From Lysinibacillus_B sp036662795 (GTDB taxonomy: Bacteria > Bacillota > Bacilli > Bacillales_A > Planococcaceae), in the NCBI RefSeq assembly GCF_036662795.1, contig NZ_JBAFWZ010000022.1:1-57906 (forward strand): a stretch of 57,906 nt of DNA. Reading direction: 5' to 3'. The translations under genes and the position numbers were made by a program. This document shows, piece after piece, positions 28,728 to 37,240 of the stretch. Each line of letters begins with the position of its first letter. Positions within the stretch are counted from its first letter, which is position 1. Under the pieces are notes generated by a model. That model searched no databases. It was not told the DNA's origin and worked only from the letters and a program-made list of their open reading frames with translations.

Positions 28728-29486
28728 GTGATTGTAGAAAAAGAACTTTGGAATGAAATACCGATATTACATGTATATAAGGAAGAGATGACAAATGAAA
28801 CACCTGTTGTCATTTTTCTACATGGATTTTTAAGTGCGAAAGAACATAATTTACATTATGCGTATACATTGGTTGAAAAAGGAGTGCGAGTTATTTTACC
28901 AGATGCCTATTTACACGGTGAACGAACGCAATCCTACTCAGAGGCGAAAATGAATAGCATGTTTTGGGAAATCGTTTTAAACTATATACAGGATGTCGGC
29001 ATAATTTATGAAGAACTCCATAAACGAAATGTATTAACGACAGAAGCAATTGGGGTAGCGGGTACATCGATGGGTGGTATTACAACAGCAGGTTGCTTAA
29101 AAAATTATAATTGGATCAAAACAGCTGGAATTCTAATGGGAATCACAAGCTATACAGACATGGCGCAGTATCAGGTTAGGCAGCTTAAGGAACAGGGGAT
29201 AGAGATTCCAATAGCAGAGGAACAGCAGCAGGCTGTTTTAGATAGGTTAGCACAGTATAATATCGATTCCTCTTTAGAAATTTTTGAACGAGTGCCCACT
29301 ATTTTTTGGCATGGAAAGCAAGATAATGTTGTACCTTATTATATGACCTATCCGTTTTATGAATATTTAATAAAGGAAAATAAAGCACATAAGGCTCGCT
29401 ATATTTTAGACGAAAAGGCGGGACATGCTGTTTCAAGAAATGGGATGTTAGAAGTAACAGAATGGCTAGCACAACATTTGGCATAA
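28728..29486 (+). CDS. yitV: Alpha/beta hydrolase, YitV-like putative esterase
   Basis: 252 residues from GTG at 28728, eight bases after GAGGAG. FLHGF begins the oxyanion region, GTSMGG is the nucleophile elbow, GKQDNVVP holds the likely acid, and AGHAVS the catalytic His. Substrate unknown. It is followed 54 bases later by yitW. Confidence 0.82.
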   Translation: MIVEKELWNEIPILHVYKEEMTNETPVVIFLHGFLSAKEHNLHYAYTLVEKGVRVILPDAYLHGERTQSYSEAKMNSMFWEIVLNYIQDVGIIYEELHKRNVLTTEAIGVAGTSMGGITTAGCLKNYNWIKTAGILMGITSYTDMAQYQVRQLKEQGIEIPIAEEQQQAVLDRLAQYNIDSSLEIFERVPTIFWHGKQDNVVPYYMTYPFYEYLIKENKAHKARYILDEKAGHAVSRNGMLEVTEWLAQHLA

Positions 29487-29540
29487 TTCGTAACTTTTGA
29501 TATGATTACTGTTATCACCGTTGTGAAAGGAGTTTCAACT

Positions 29541-29855
29541 ATGGCAATCGATCAAGATATGAAAGACAGTATGTTAGGTGCATTAGAAAACGTAATTGAC
29601 CCTGAGTTAGGTATTGATATTGTCAACTTAGGCTTAGTATATGATGTAGATTTAGATGATGCAGGTTTAGCAACCGTAACAATGACATTAACTTCAATGG
29701 GCTGTCCTCTAGGTCCCGTAATTGTGGATCAAGTAAAAACAGCGCTAGCTGAATTACCTGAAGTAAAAGAAACAGAAGTAAATATCGTTTGGACACCAGC
29801 GTGGTCAAAAGATAATATGTCACGCTATGCAAAAATGGCATTAGGTATCCGTTAA
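29541..29855 (+). CDS. yitW: DUF59/MIP18-family Fe-S cluster assembly protein YitW
   Basis: 104 residues from the ATG at 29541, after GAAAGGAG. Segments NVIDPELGIDIVNLGLVYDV and TSMGCPLGP are characteristic of DUF59 (SufT/PaaD-like) proteins, which help deliver iron-sulfur clusters. The conserved Cys is in MGCPLG. It stands convergent to fnr, which itself encodes an Fe-S sensor. Confidence 0.88.
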   Translation: MAIDQDMKDSMLGALENVIDPELGIDIVNLGLVYDVDLDDAGLATVTMTLTSMGCPLGPVIVDQVKTALAELPEVKETEVNIVWTPAWSKDNMSRYAKMALGIR

Positions 29856-29861
29856 GTAATT

Positions 29862-29893
29862 AATCCCGTCTTCCACTCGAAGGCGGGATTTTT
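29862..29893. terminator. Terminator between yitW and fnr
   Basis: AATCCCGTCTTC (29862-29873) pairs with GAAGGCGGGATT (29879-29890), followed by T residues. Confidence 0.85.
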
Positions 29894-29910
29894 CTAATGT
29901 AAAAGGATTA

Positions 29911-30606
29911 TTAATCAATTCGACAAATATGCAACGGACAGTTTTCGCAGGCAATTTCATCTTTTAAAAATTGCAAATCTAAAATGGTAATATATCCTTT
30001 GTCAAAAGTAATAATGTTGTGCTTTTTTAAATCGTTTAACATGCGATTAATCATTTCACGGCTTGTTGCACAAAGATTCGCAATTTCAGTATTTGTTAAT
30101 GTGAAATTAATGAACACTTCATTATCATGACGAAATTCACCGTATGTATTTGCTAGTCGAATTAAAGTAGAAAACAATGCCCCTTTTTTGCCATTTAAGA
30201 CAAGGTCGCGAATTCGGCTTTGATGCTTCAAATTTTCAGTTTGTAACCACGTTAAATATTCAACTAGTAAAGATGGATGCTCCGTTAACAAAAGCTCTAA
30301 TGTGGCTGTTGGTAGTACAAGTACATTCGTTGGCTCAAGTGCCTTGGCGGTAGTCGAATGATAATTAAGCTTACAGAATAGTGAACTTTCTCCAATAATC
30401 CCATCTGTTCCGCAAATTCGAATCGTTAATTCCTTTCCGCTCTCTGTTTCTTTACTTATTTGAATGGCGCCTTGTAATACAAAAAATATATTCTCCGCAC
30501 GTTCACCTTCACGAAAGATATAGTTTCCCTTTTCTACATGTATGCCTAATCCATGCTCTTGAAATAAATGATAAATTTTCGTTGAAATACTGTGTAAAGT
30601 AACGAT
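29911..30606 (-). CDS. fnr: Fnr oxygen-sensing regulator (Crp/Fnr family) with no standard start codon
   Basis: The frame encodes a cyclic-nucleotide-binding-like domain (for example NYIFREGERAENIFFV) and a winged helix (NTEIANLCATSREMINRML). The end carries CENCPLHIC, i.e. Cx2Cx4C, at residues 220/223/228, the pattern of the C-terminal 4Fe-4S cluster of B. subtilis Fnr. Between the stop at 30607-30609 and codon 106 there is no ATG, GTG or TTG. AAGGATGTGAT, ten of eleven bases matching an ideal ribosome binding site, lies just ahead of ATC at 30604-30606, which I take as start (231 residues). Alternatives: GTG at 30615 followed by a stop two codons later, i.e. a mutated gene or a base-call error. 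Confidence 0.85.
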   Translation of the reverse strand: MVTLHSISTKIYHLFQEHGLGIHVEKGNYIFREGERAENIFFVLQGAIQISKETESGKELTIRICGTDGIIGESSLFCKLNYHSTTAKALEPTNVLVLPTATLELLLTEHPSLLVEYLTWLQTENLKHQSRIRDLVLNGKKGALFSTLIRLANTYGEFRHDNEVFINFTLTNTEIANLCATSREMINRMLNDLKKHNIITFDKGYITILDLQFLKDEIACENCPLHICRID

Positions 30607-30715
30607 TTAAATCACATCCTTACTGAAGTGTGTGAAGAGAATGAACTGAAATATTCAAAATAATGATAGCACACATTTAATGGAAATAAGAGTAAAAATA
30701 TTGTGAAGGATTATT

Positions 30716-30744
30716 TTGCATTTTTAATAAAACCGTTTTATAAT
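30716..30744 (+). promoter_or_regulatory. Sigma-A promoter of clpB
   Basis: TTGCAT (30716-30721), a 17-base spacer and TATAAT (30739-30744). The CtsR operator lies just downstream of the -10, so repressor would block the start. Confidence 0.75.
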
Positions 30745-30750
30745 CAAATT

Positions 30751-30767
30751 AGTCAAAGAAGGTCAAA
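30751..30767 (+). promoter_or_regulatory. CtsR operator
   Basis: AGTCAAAGAAGGTCAAA fits the CtsR heptamer direct repeat (RGTCAAA, three bases, RGTCAAA) exactly. CtsR represses class III heat-shock genes in low-GC Gram-positives. Confidence 0.9.
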
Positions 30768-30785
30768 CTTTTTGGAGGGATGAAG

Positions 30786-32906
30786 ATGCAATTTCAGCAG
30801 CAAGATAATCGTCCACCGCTAGAGCAGTTTGGACGAAATTTAATAGAAGAAGTAAAGAACGGCAAAATGGATCCGGTTATTGGGCGTGATGAGGAAATAC
30901 GAAATGTTATTCGTATTCTAACGCGTAAAACGAAAAATAACCCCGTACTAATTGGTGAGCCTGGTGTAGGTAAAACAGCCATTGTAGAAGGGCTCGCACA
31001 GCGTATTGTACGTAGGGATGTACCTGAAGGGTTAAAGGATTGCCTATTGTATGAGCTAGATATGAGTGCTTTAATCGCTGGGGCAAGCTACCGAGGTCAG
31101 TTTGAGGAGCGATTAAAGGGTGTGCTGAAGCAGGTAAAGGAATCAGAAGGGCGCATCATTTTATTTATCGATGAAATTCATACGATTGTTGGTGCAGGTA
31201 AAACGGATGGCGCGATGGATGCAGGCAATATGTTGAAGCCGATGCTAGCTCGCGGTGAATTGCATTGTATCGGTGCTACTACACTTGATGAGTACCGTAT
31301 GTATATTGAAAAGGATCCGGCACTAGAACGCCGCTTCCAGCAAGTGATGGTACGTGAACCGTCTATTGAGGACACAGTTTCGATATTACGCGGTTTGAAG
31401 GAACGCTTTGAGCTGCATCACGGTGTTCGTATTCATGACCGTGCAATTATTGCAGCGGCAGAGCTTTCTAATCGTTATATTACGGAACGATTTTTACCGG
31501 ACAAGGCGATTGATTTAATCGATGAAGCCTGTGCAATGATTCGTACGGAAATTGATTCCATGCCACAGGAATTAGATATTGTTACACGCAGATTGATGCA
31601 GCTCGAAATTGAAGAGCAGGCGCTACGGAAAGAAAAGGACGACGCGAGTAAAAAACGTTTAGAAACGTTGCAAGGGGATATTGAGACATTAAAAGCTTCG
31701 TCCGCTGAAATGCGAAAGAGATGGGAGTTAGAAAAAGAAAGTATCCAAAACTTACAAAAAAAGCGAGAGAAGCTTGATAAGTATCGACGTGATTCTGAGG
31801 ATGCTCAGGCACGAGGCGATTACAATAAAGCGGCAGAGCTACAATATAGTAAAATTCCAGCACTTGAAAAAGAGATAACAGATTTAGAAGTGGCGATATC
31901 AGAATCTGCGGAAAATCGAATCCTACGTGAAGAAGTAACGGCAGAGGAAATTGCATCTATTGTGTCTCGTTGGACTGGTATTCCGGTCACAAAGCTTGTG
32001 GAAGGGGAACGAGAGAAATTATTGCGCTTAAAGGATACATTACATGAGCGTGTGGTTGGGCAAGAGAAGGCAGTAATGCTCGTGACAGAGGCTGTTTGGC
32101 GTGCGCGTTCCGGTATTAAAGATCCAACAAAGCCGATTGGTTCCTTCTTATTTTTAGGTCCAACTGGTGTTGGTAAAACAGAGCTAGCGAAAGCACTAGC
32201 GGCACAGCTTTTTGATTCAGAGGATCATTTCATTCGAATTGATATGAGTGAATATATGGAAAAGCATAGCGTATCTCGTCTAGTCGGCGCACCTCCAGGC
32301 TATATTGGCTATGAAGAGGGCGGTCAGCTTACAGAGGCAGTACGCCGAAATCCATATTCAGTCGTACTATTAGATGAGATCGAGAAGGCTCATCCCGATG
32401 TAGCGAATATTTTACTGCAAATATTAGATGATGGACGCATTACAGATAGCCAAGGAAGAAATGTTAACTTCTCCAATACGGTCGTAATTATGACATCTAA
32501 TATCGGCTCTGAGTATTTATTAGGCGCCTCAGACGAGCAGGCTATAGAGGATAGAGTGATGGTGGCTCTACGACAGCATTTTAAGCCAGAGCTGTTAAAT
32601 CGTATGGATGATATTATAACGTTCCATTCGTTAACGAACGAGCATTTCCACGCGATTGTTTTGAAGTATGTTCAGCAGCTACAAAAGCGAGTAGCTGAGC
32701 AGGAGGTAGAGCTTGTTGTAAGTCCTGAGGTAATTGATTTTGTTGTTGAGCACGGTGCAGATGCGCAATTCGGTGCCCGCCCATTAAAGAGATTTGTTCA
32801 ACGCCATTTAGAAACGGCTGCTGCAAAGGAATTACTTCGCGGTGAGGTCGGCCCAGGCGACAAAATTGAATTAATAATGAGTAATGGAGAAATTGTGATT
32901 AAATAA
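30786..32906 (+). CDS. clpB: ClpB-type disaggregase lacking the N-terminal domain
   Basis: 706 residues from the ATG at 30786 (six bases after GGAGGG). It starts right at the first AAA domain. Walker A motifs are GEPGVGKT (D1) and GPTGVGKT (D2). Between them is a long coiled coil (about 255-390) of the ClpB M-domain type, and D2 has the ClpB-specific GAPPGYIGYEEGGQLTEAVR. The loop after TSNIGSE lacks the VGF-type tripod for ClpP binding, so this is a chaperone, not a protease subunit. Full-length ClpB is about 860 residues; the missing 150 are the N-domain. The promoter and CtsR site sit directly upstream, so this is the native start, not a deletion at the contig level. Confidence 0.9.
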   Translation: MQFQQQDNRPPLEQFGRNLIEEVKNGKMDPVIGRDEEIRNVIRILTRKTKNNPVLIGEPGVGKTAIVEGLAQRIVRRDVPEGLKDCLLYELDMSALIAGASYRGQFEERLKGVLKQVKESEGRIILFIDEIHTIVGAGKTDGAMDAGNMLKPMLARGELHCIGATTLDEYRMYIEKDPALERRFQQVMVREPSIEDTVSILRGLKERFELHHGVRIHDRAIIAAAELSNRYITERFLPDKAIDLIDEACAMIRTEIDSMPQELDIVTRRLMQLEIEEQALRKEKDDASKKRLETLQGDIETLKASSAEMRKRWELEKESIQNLQKKREKLDKYRRDSEDAQARGDYNKAAELQYSKIPALEKEITDLEVAISESAENRILREEVTAEEIASIVSRWTGIPVTKLVEGEREKLLRLKDTLHERVVGQEKAVMLVTEAVWRARSGIKDPTKPIGSFLFLGPTGVGKTELAKALAAQLFDSEDHFIRIDMSEYMEKHSVSRLVGAPPGYIGYEEGGQLTEAVRRNPYSVVLLDEIEKAHPDVANILLQILDDGRITDSQGRNVNFSNTVVIMTSNIGSEYLLGASDEQAIEDRVMVALRQHFKPELLNRMDDIITFHSLTNEHFHAIVLKYVQQLQKRVAEQEVELVVSPEVIDFVVEHGADAQFGARPLKRFVQRHLETAAAKELLRGEVGPGDKIELIMSNGEIVIK

Positions 32907-32913
32907 TTTGAAG

Positions 32914-32946
32914 TAGGGCTGTTCCTAGTAATAGGGGCAGCTTTTT
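32914..32946 (+). terminator. Terminator after clpB
   Basis: GGCTGTTCC pairs, with G-U pairs, with GGGGCAGC around an eight-base loop, followed by six T residues. Confidence 0.7.
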
Positions 32947-32984
32947 TAGTGTGGAAGTGGGTAAGAGATCTCTTATCAATGGAG

Positions 32985-33059
32985 ATTAACGAAATCAGTT
33001 CTGCAATCAACGGTAAGAGTGAAGAAATCAACAAAATAGGCTCGGGAATTAACGAAAGA
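32985..33059. repeat. Four-unit array with an exact 21-bp period (ATYAAC)
   Basis: ATTAAC or ATCAAC begins at 32985, 33006, 33027 and 33048, each 21 bases apart, in the form ATYAACGRWAT. The array lies between clpB and the convergent small membrane gene. On the minus strand it reads as a Leu/Ile-rich heptad, but there is no ribosome binding site. Confidence 0.8.
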
Positions 33060-33080
33060 AAGATATACTGTCCCCAAAAT

Positions 33081-33106
33081 AAAAAAGCGCCCTTTAAGGA
33101 ACGCTT
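33081..33106 (-). terminator. Terminator of the YjzD-like gene
   Basis: On the minus strand AAGCG...CGCTT forms a stem around TTCCTTAAAGGG, followed by TTTTTT. Confidence 0.6.
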
Positions 33107-33112
33107 CATAAA

Positions 33113-33304
33113 TTAATGATGATCAGCATCTGCAACAGGACCATCTGGAATAATGGCAGCGATTACTAGAACGAATACTGAAAACGCTACAGAAACAATT
33201 ACACCTGTCACGAAATTAAAATCTACGTTCATTACAGAACTTACTACATAATTTAACATAGAAATTAGTAGGAATGACCAAAAGAATGTCATAATATATT
33301 GCAT
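33113..33304 (-). CDS. YjzD-like small membrane protein (DUF2929)
   Basis: 63 residues from the ATG at 33304, preceded by AGAGGTG; an in-frame start further up has no ribosome binding site. Two membrane helices and a His-ending tail. The sequence pattern (YIMTFFWSFLLISMLNYVV) resembles DUF2929/YjzD, which in B. subtilis also lies by the fabH-fabF genes. Function unknown. Confidence 0.7.
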   Translation of the reverse strand: MQYIMTFFWSFLLISMLNYVVSSVMNVDFNFVTGVIVSVAFSVFVLVIAAIIPDGPVADADHH

Positions 33305-33433
33305 TAATTTCACCTCTATCAAACATTATTGTATCGTATTGTTTAATTACACCCTCAATATCATAACATACGTTTTATAAAAAGAAAAATAAACTTTTGA
33401 GAACATTTCGTGAAGAATCAAAAAAATTTTCCA

Positions 33434-33492
33434 TTGTGTAATAAATTTTTGTGAGCTATAATTATGACCAAGTGCTAATAATTAGTCTTAAT
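33434..33492 (+). promoter_or_regulatory. fabH promoter with FapR-like operator
   Basis: TTGTGT (33434-33439), 17 bases, TATAAT (33457-33462). Just downstream CTAATAATTAGTCTTAAT (33475-33492) resembles the FapR site TTAGTACCTAGTCTTAAT as I recall it, with 14 of 18 matches. FapR releases the DNA on binding malonyl-CoA, so fabH-fabF would respond to lipid precursor supply. Confidence 0.7.
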
Positions 33493-33510
33493 TGTGAAGG
33501 GAGACTTTGT

Positions 33511-34446
33511 ATGAACGCAGGAATTATTGGAATGGGAAAATATATACCTGAAAAGGTGTTAACAAATTTTGATTTTGAAAAAATGATTGATACGACGGAT
33601 GAGTGGATTCGTTCAAGAACAGGTATCGAGGAGCGACATATCGCGGCAGATGATGAAGATACATCGGATTTAGGTTTTTATGCAGCTCAAAGGGCAATTG
33701 AAGATGCAGGGCTATCCCCTGAAAAAATTGACCTGATCTTAGTAGCGACGGTTTCGCCGGATCAAGCTTTTCCGAGTGTAGCATGTCAAATCCAGGAACG
33801 ACTTGGAGCTAAATGCCCAGCAATGGATATTTCGGCAGCTTGTGCTGGCTTTATCTACGGGTTAGTTACAGCAAAACAGTTTGTTGAAAGTAACAGCTAT
33901 GAGAATGTTTTAGTAGTAGGTGTTGAAAAGCTCTCTAAGCTAACAAACTGGGAGGATCGCAATACGGCTGTATTATTCGGAGATGGCGCAAGTGCAGCAG
34001 TCTTATCTAAAGTCTCTGAAGGACGCGGGATTTTATCGTTTGAGCTTGGTGCAGATGGTACAGGTGGTAAATACTTATATCTAGATGAAAATGATCAAAT
34101 TGCTATGAATGGTCGTGAAGTATTTAAATTTGCAGTTCGTCAAATGGGCGAATCCGCAATCAATGTGCTAGAAAAAGCAGGCTTACAAAAAGAGGATTGT
34201 GATTTTTTAATTCCACATCAGGCGAATATTCGTATTATGGAAGCGGCACGTGAACGACTAAATTTACCAGAAGAGAAAATGTCTAAAACTGTTCATAAAT
34301 ATGGGAATACTTCTGCAGCCTCTATTGGTATTTCAATGATTGAGGAGCTAGAAGCTGGTAAAATTAAAGACGATGATATACTTGTACTCGTTGGATTTGG
34401 TGGCGGCCTTACTTGGGGAGCCGTAACAATTCGCTGGGGAAAATAA
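33511..34446 (+). CDS. fabH: Beta-ketoacyl-ACP synthase III, FabH
   Basis: 311 residues from the ATG at 33511, after GAAGGGAG; the frame opens upstream at 33451 without support. FabH condenses acetyl-CoA or branched acyl-CoA with malonyl-ACP to begin fatty acid synthesis. The Cys nucleophile is in AACAGFIYG, His in FLIPHQAN and Asn in YGNTSAAS. It is 17 bases before fabF. Confidence 0.96.
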   Translation: MNAGIIGMGKYIPEKVLTNFDFEKMIDTTDEWIRSRTGIEERHIAADDEDTSDLGFYAAQRAIEDAGLSPEKIDLILVATVSPDQAFPSVACQIQERLGAKCPAMDISAACAGFIYGLVTAKQFVESNSYENVLVVGVEKLSKLTNWEDRNTAVLFGDGASAAVLSKVSEGRGILSFELGADGTGGKYLYLDENDQIAMNGREVFKFAVRQMGESAINVLEKAGLQKEDCDFLIPHQANIRIMEAARERLNLPEEKMSKTVHKYGNTSAASIGISMIEELEAGKIKDDDILVLVGFGGGLTWGAVTIRWGK

Positions 34447-34463
34447 AGAAAGGGGAACTTTAA

Positions 34464-35702
34464 ATGACAAAACGTAGAGTAGTTGTAACAGGTATTGGGG
34501 CAGTTACGCCTTTAGGAAATACAATTGAAGAAACGTGGGAAGCAATTAAAGCAGGGAAATCAGGAGTTGGACCATTAACACGTGTTGATGCTGAAAAATT
34601 CCCGGCAAAAGTAGCAGCAGAAGTTAAGGATTTCAATATTGAAGAGTTTATTGATCGTAAAGAAGCGCGTAAAATGGACCGTTTTACACATTACGCATTA
34701 GCGGCAGCTTTAATGGCGAAAAAGGATGCCAATCTTGAGATAACAGAAGAACTAGCACCACGAACAGGTGTTTGGATTGGTTCTGGTATTGGCGGAATGG
34801 AAACGTTTGAGCAGCAATTTTTAACTTTCCAGGAACGCGGCGTTCGTCGTGTAAGTCCATTCTTCGTACCAATGATGATTCCGGATATGGCTTCAGGGCA
34901 AGTATCAATTTATTTAGGTGCAAAGGGCATTAATTCATGTTCAGTTACAGCATGTGCATCAGGAACTAACTCCATTGGCGATGCATTTAAAGTGATTGAG
35001 CGCGGTGATGCAGATGTTATGATTACTGGTGGAGCAGAGGCACCAATCGTTACAATGGCAGTTGCAGGATTTTGTGCCAATACAGCATTGACATTAAATT
35101 CAGATACGGCTACAGCTTCACGTCCGTTTGACAAAAACCGAGATGGGTTTGTTATTGCAGAAGGTGCAGGGATTTTAATTCTAGAGGAGCTAGAGCATGC
35201 GAAGGCGCGCGGTGCGAAAATTTATGGTGAAATTTTAGGCTACGGTGCAACAGGCGATGCGCATCATATTACGGCACCAGCTCCAAATGGTGAAGGGGCA
35301 GCTCGCGCAATGAGTCAAGCGCTTCAAACTGCTAATGTAGCTCCAGAGCAAGTAGGGTATATTAATGCACATGGTACGAGTACACCTTACAACGATTTAT
35401 TTGAAACGCAAGCTGTAAAAACAGTATTTGGGGAGCATGCGTATAAGCTTGCGATGAGCTCTACTAAATCAATGACTGGACATTTATTAGGTGCTGCTGG
35501 TGGGATTGAAGCTATTTTCACACTTCTAGCCTTAAAAGAAGGTATTTTACCTCCAACTATTAATCTACATGATCCGGATCCAGAATGTGACTTAGACTAT
35601 GTACCAAATGAAGCGCGTGAGGCAAGTGTAGAATACGCTATGAGTAACTCATTAGGCTTCGGCGGACATAATGCAAGCCTTCTATTTAAAAAATTTCAAT
35701 AA
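34464..35702 (+). CDS. fabF: Beta-ketoacyl-ACP synthase II, FabF
   Basis: 412 residues, ATG after GAAAGGGG. Elongation condensing enzyme: catalytic Cys in TACASGTN, His in NAHGTSTPYND and His in MTGHLLGAAG. Second gene of the FapR-type operon, ended by a terminator. Confidence 0.97.
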   Translation: MTKRRVVVTGIGAVTPLGNTIEETWEAIKAGKSGVGPLTRVDAEKFPAKVAAEVKDFNIEEFIDRKEARKMDRFTHYALAAALMAKKDANLEITEELAPRTGVWIGSGIGGMETFEQQFLTFQERGVRRVSPFFVPMMIPDMASGQVSIYLGAKGINSCSVTACASGTNSIGDAFKVIERGDADVMITGGAEAPIVTMAVAGFCANTALTLNSDTATASRPFDKNRDGFVIAEGAGILILEELEHAKARGAKIYGEILGYGATGDAHHITAPAPNGEGAARAMSQALQTANVAPEQVGYINAHGTSTPYNDLFETQAVKTVFGEHAYKLAMSSTKSMTGHLLGAAGGIEAIFTLLALKEGILPPTINLHDPDPECDLDYVPNEAREASVEYAMSNSLGFGGHNASLLFKKFQ

Positions 35703-35703
35703 T

Positions 35704-35743
35704 AAAATGCCTGTAACAAGTAATTTTGTTACAGGCATTTTTT
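35704..35743 (+). terminator. Terminator after fabF
   Basis: A 16-base stem, AAAATGCCTGTAACAA (35704-35719) with 35726-35741, ending in a T run. Confidence 0.92.
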
Positions 35744-35778
35744 GTAAAACCAATCCACGTTAATGAAAGGATGAAATT

Positions 35779-35997
35779 GTGTTTCGCTTTGTTGTGTTTA
35801 TAGTATGTTATGGCTTGAGTGTGATGTCGATTAGTCATTGTATATTGTATTTAAATTATCGCACACTTGGTTATTCATGGAATGCAGTAATCAAGTACAT
35901 TTTACAAACAAGCGAGCTTTATATTGCAATTTTTTCACTATTAGTTTTATTTAGCGTCGTTTACGACCTAATCCCATTGCGTTCTCCATCTTCTTAA
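35779..35997 (+). CDS. Small two-helix membrane protein, unknown function
   Basis: 72 residues from GTG, nine bases after AAAGGATG. Two membrane helices (about 4-25 and 45-63) joined by a short polar loop. I recognise no family. The last 47 bases overlap the 3' end of the convergent trpS gene, so the C-terminal residues are read from the opposite strand of trpS codons. It could be Planococcaceae-specific. Confidence 0.6.
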   Translation: MFRFVVFIVCYGLSVMSISHCILYLNYRTLGYSWNAVIKYILQTSELYIAIFSLLVLFSVVYDLIPLRSPSS

Positions 35998-36940
35998 GGG
36001 TTTTGCTTGCAATCGTATTTGCTTTTGCAGCACCTTCGTCTAAAATGTCGTCTAACTCCTGTGAGTCAATTAAAGAATAGTAACGCTCTTGAATAGGTGT
36101 TAAGTGTTGAATAATAGCAGCAGCAACACCAGCTTTGAAGTCGCCATAGCCTTTACCTTCATATTTCTTTTCTAAATCAGCAATCGCTACACCCGATAAG
36201 GCAGATTCAATCGTTAGTAAATTGGAAACGCCTGGTTTATTTTCTACATCATATTTCACAATGCCTTCGGAGTCAGTGACAGCACTTTTCACTTTCTTCT
36301 CAATTTCCTTTGGTGTATCCAGTAAACGAATTGTCGCTTTTGTATTCGGATCGGACTTGCTCATTTTCTTCGTTGGCTCTTGTAATGATTTAATTCGTGC
36401 ACCTTCTTTAGGTAGACGAATGTCAGGAATCGTTAACACATCGTTATATCGTTTATTAAAGCGCTCTGCAAGGTCACGAGTGAGCTCAATATGCTGCTTT
36501 TGGTCATCTCCAACTGGCACGAGATTTGCATTGTATAGTAGAATATCGGCTGCCATTAGTGGTGGATAAGTTAAGAGTGAGGCAGATACAGATTCCTTGC
36601 CGTTTGATTTGTCTTTAAACTGTGTCATTCGCTCTAGCTCTCCGATGGAAGCGATACACTGCAAAATCCAACCAGCCTGTGCATGTGCAGGAACTTCAGA
36701 CTGAATAAATAAAATAGACTTTTTCGGATCGATCCCTACGGCAATATACATAGCGGCTAAGCTTCGAATATTTTTACGTAGCTCTAAACGGTCCTGTGGT
36801 ACTGTTATTGCATGTTGGTCGACGATACAATATATTGCCTGCCCCTCGTCCTGTAGTGCAGGGAATTGCTTAATTGCACCAATATAGTTACCTAATGTTA
36901 TTGTACCTGTTGGCTGTACGCCAGAAAAAATAGTTAGCAT
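35951..36940 (-). CDS. trpS: Tryptophanyl-tRNA synthetase
   Basis: 329 residues from the ATG at 36940, eight bases after AAGGAGG. Class I synthetase: HIGH-equivalent near GTITLGNYIGA, KMSKS motif as KKMSKSDPN. It charges tRNA-Trp. A T-box leader on the same strand controls it. The position after fabF matches the general B. subtilis neighbourhood. Confidence 0.96.
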   Translation of the reverse strand: MLTIFSGVQPTGTITLGNYIGAIKQFPALQDEGQAIYCIVDQHAITVPQDRLELRKNIRSLAAMYIAVGIDPKKSILFIQSEVPAHAQAGWILQCIASIGELERMTQFKDKSNGKESVSASLLTYPPLMAADILLYNANLVPVGDDQKQHIELTRDLAERFNKRYNDVLTIPDIRLPKEGARIKSLQEPTKKMSKSDPNTKATIRLLDTPKEIEKKVKSAVTDSEGIVKYDVENKPGVSNLLTIESALSGVAIADLEKKYEGKGYGDFKAGVAAAIIQHLTPIQERYYSLIDSQELDDILDEGAAKANTIASKTLKKMENAMGLGRKRR

Positions 36941-36965
36941 GGAAAAACCCTCCTTAAACAAATAA

Positions 36966-37240
36966 AAACATCATGCATCCCTTCGATCAGTATCGAAAAG
37001 GGACGAATGATGTTAGAATCCGCGGTACCACCCAGCTTGCCAGTTTTGGCCACTTTTCTTCGTAACGTGAAGGGTACGAGCCATGCTACTTTTTAGTTCA
37101 CAGGGCTAACTCGGAAGTCCATTCCATTTGTGCATCCATCTGTTTTCACCAACCACAGATTCTCTTAGGGAATGCGAATCAAATGTACTACTCTTCGTCA
37201 TCGTTTTTACATTTCATTTTTGAAATTATATTATATATTT
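36966..37240 (-). promoter_or_regulatory. T-box riboswitch upstream of trpS
   Basis: On the minus strand the conserved T-box GGGTGGTACCGCGG lies at 37020-37033, followed by a terminator stem (about 36966-37013) in which AACATCAT pairs with ATGATGTT ahead of a T run. The upstream part holds a Stem I-like region including GAATGGACTTCCGAG, where TGG is the probable Trp specifier codon. Uncharged tRNA-Trp would stabilise the antiterminator and allow trpS expression. Confidence 0.92.

Noticed and set aside
32798..33109. 103-codon minus-strand frame rich in Leu/Ile over array 2
   Set aside because: It has no ribosome binding site, overlaps the end of clpB and the neighbouring terminator, and its heptad pattern follows from the 21-bp DNA repeat.
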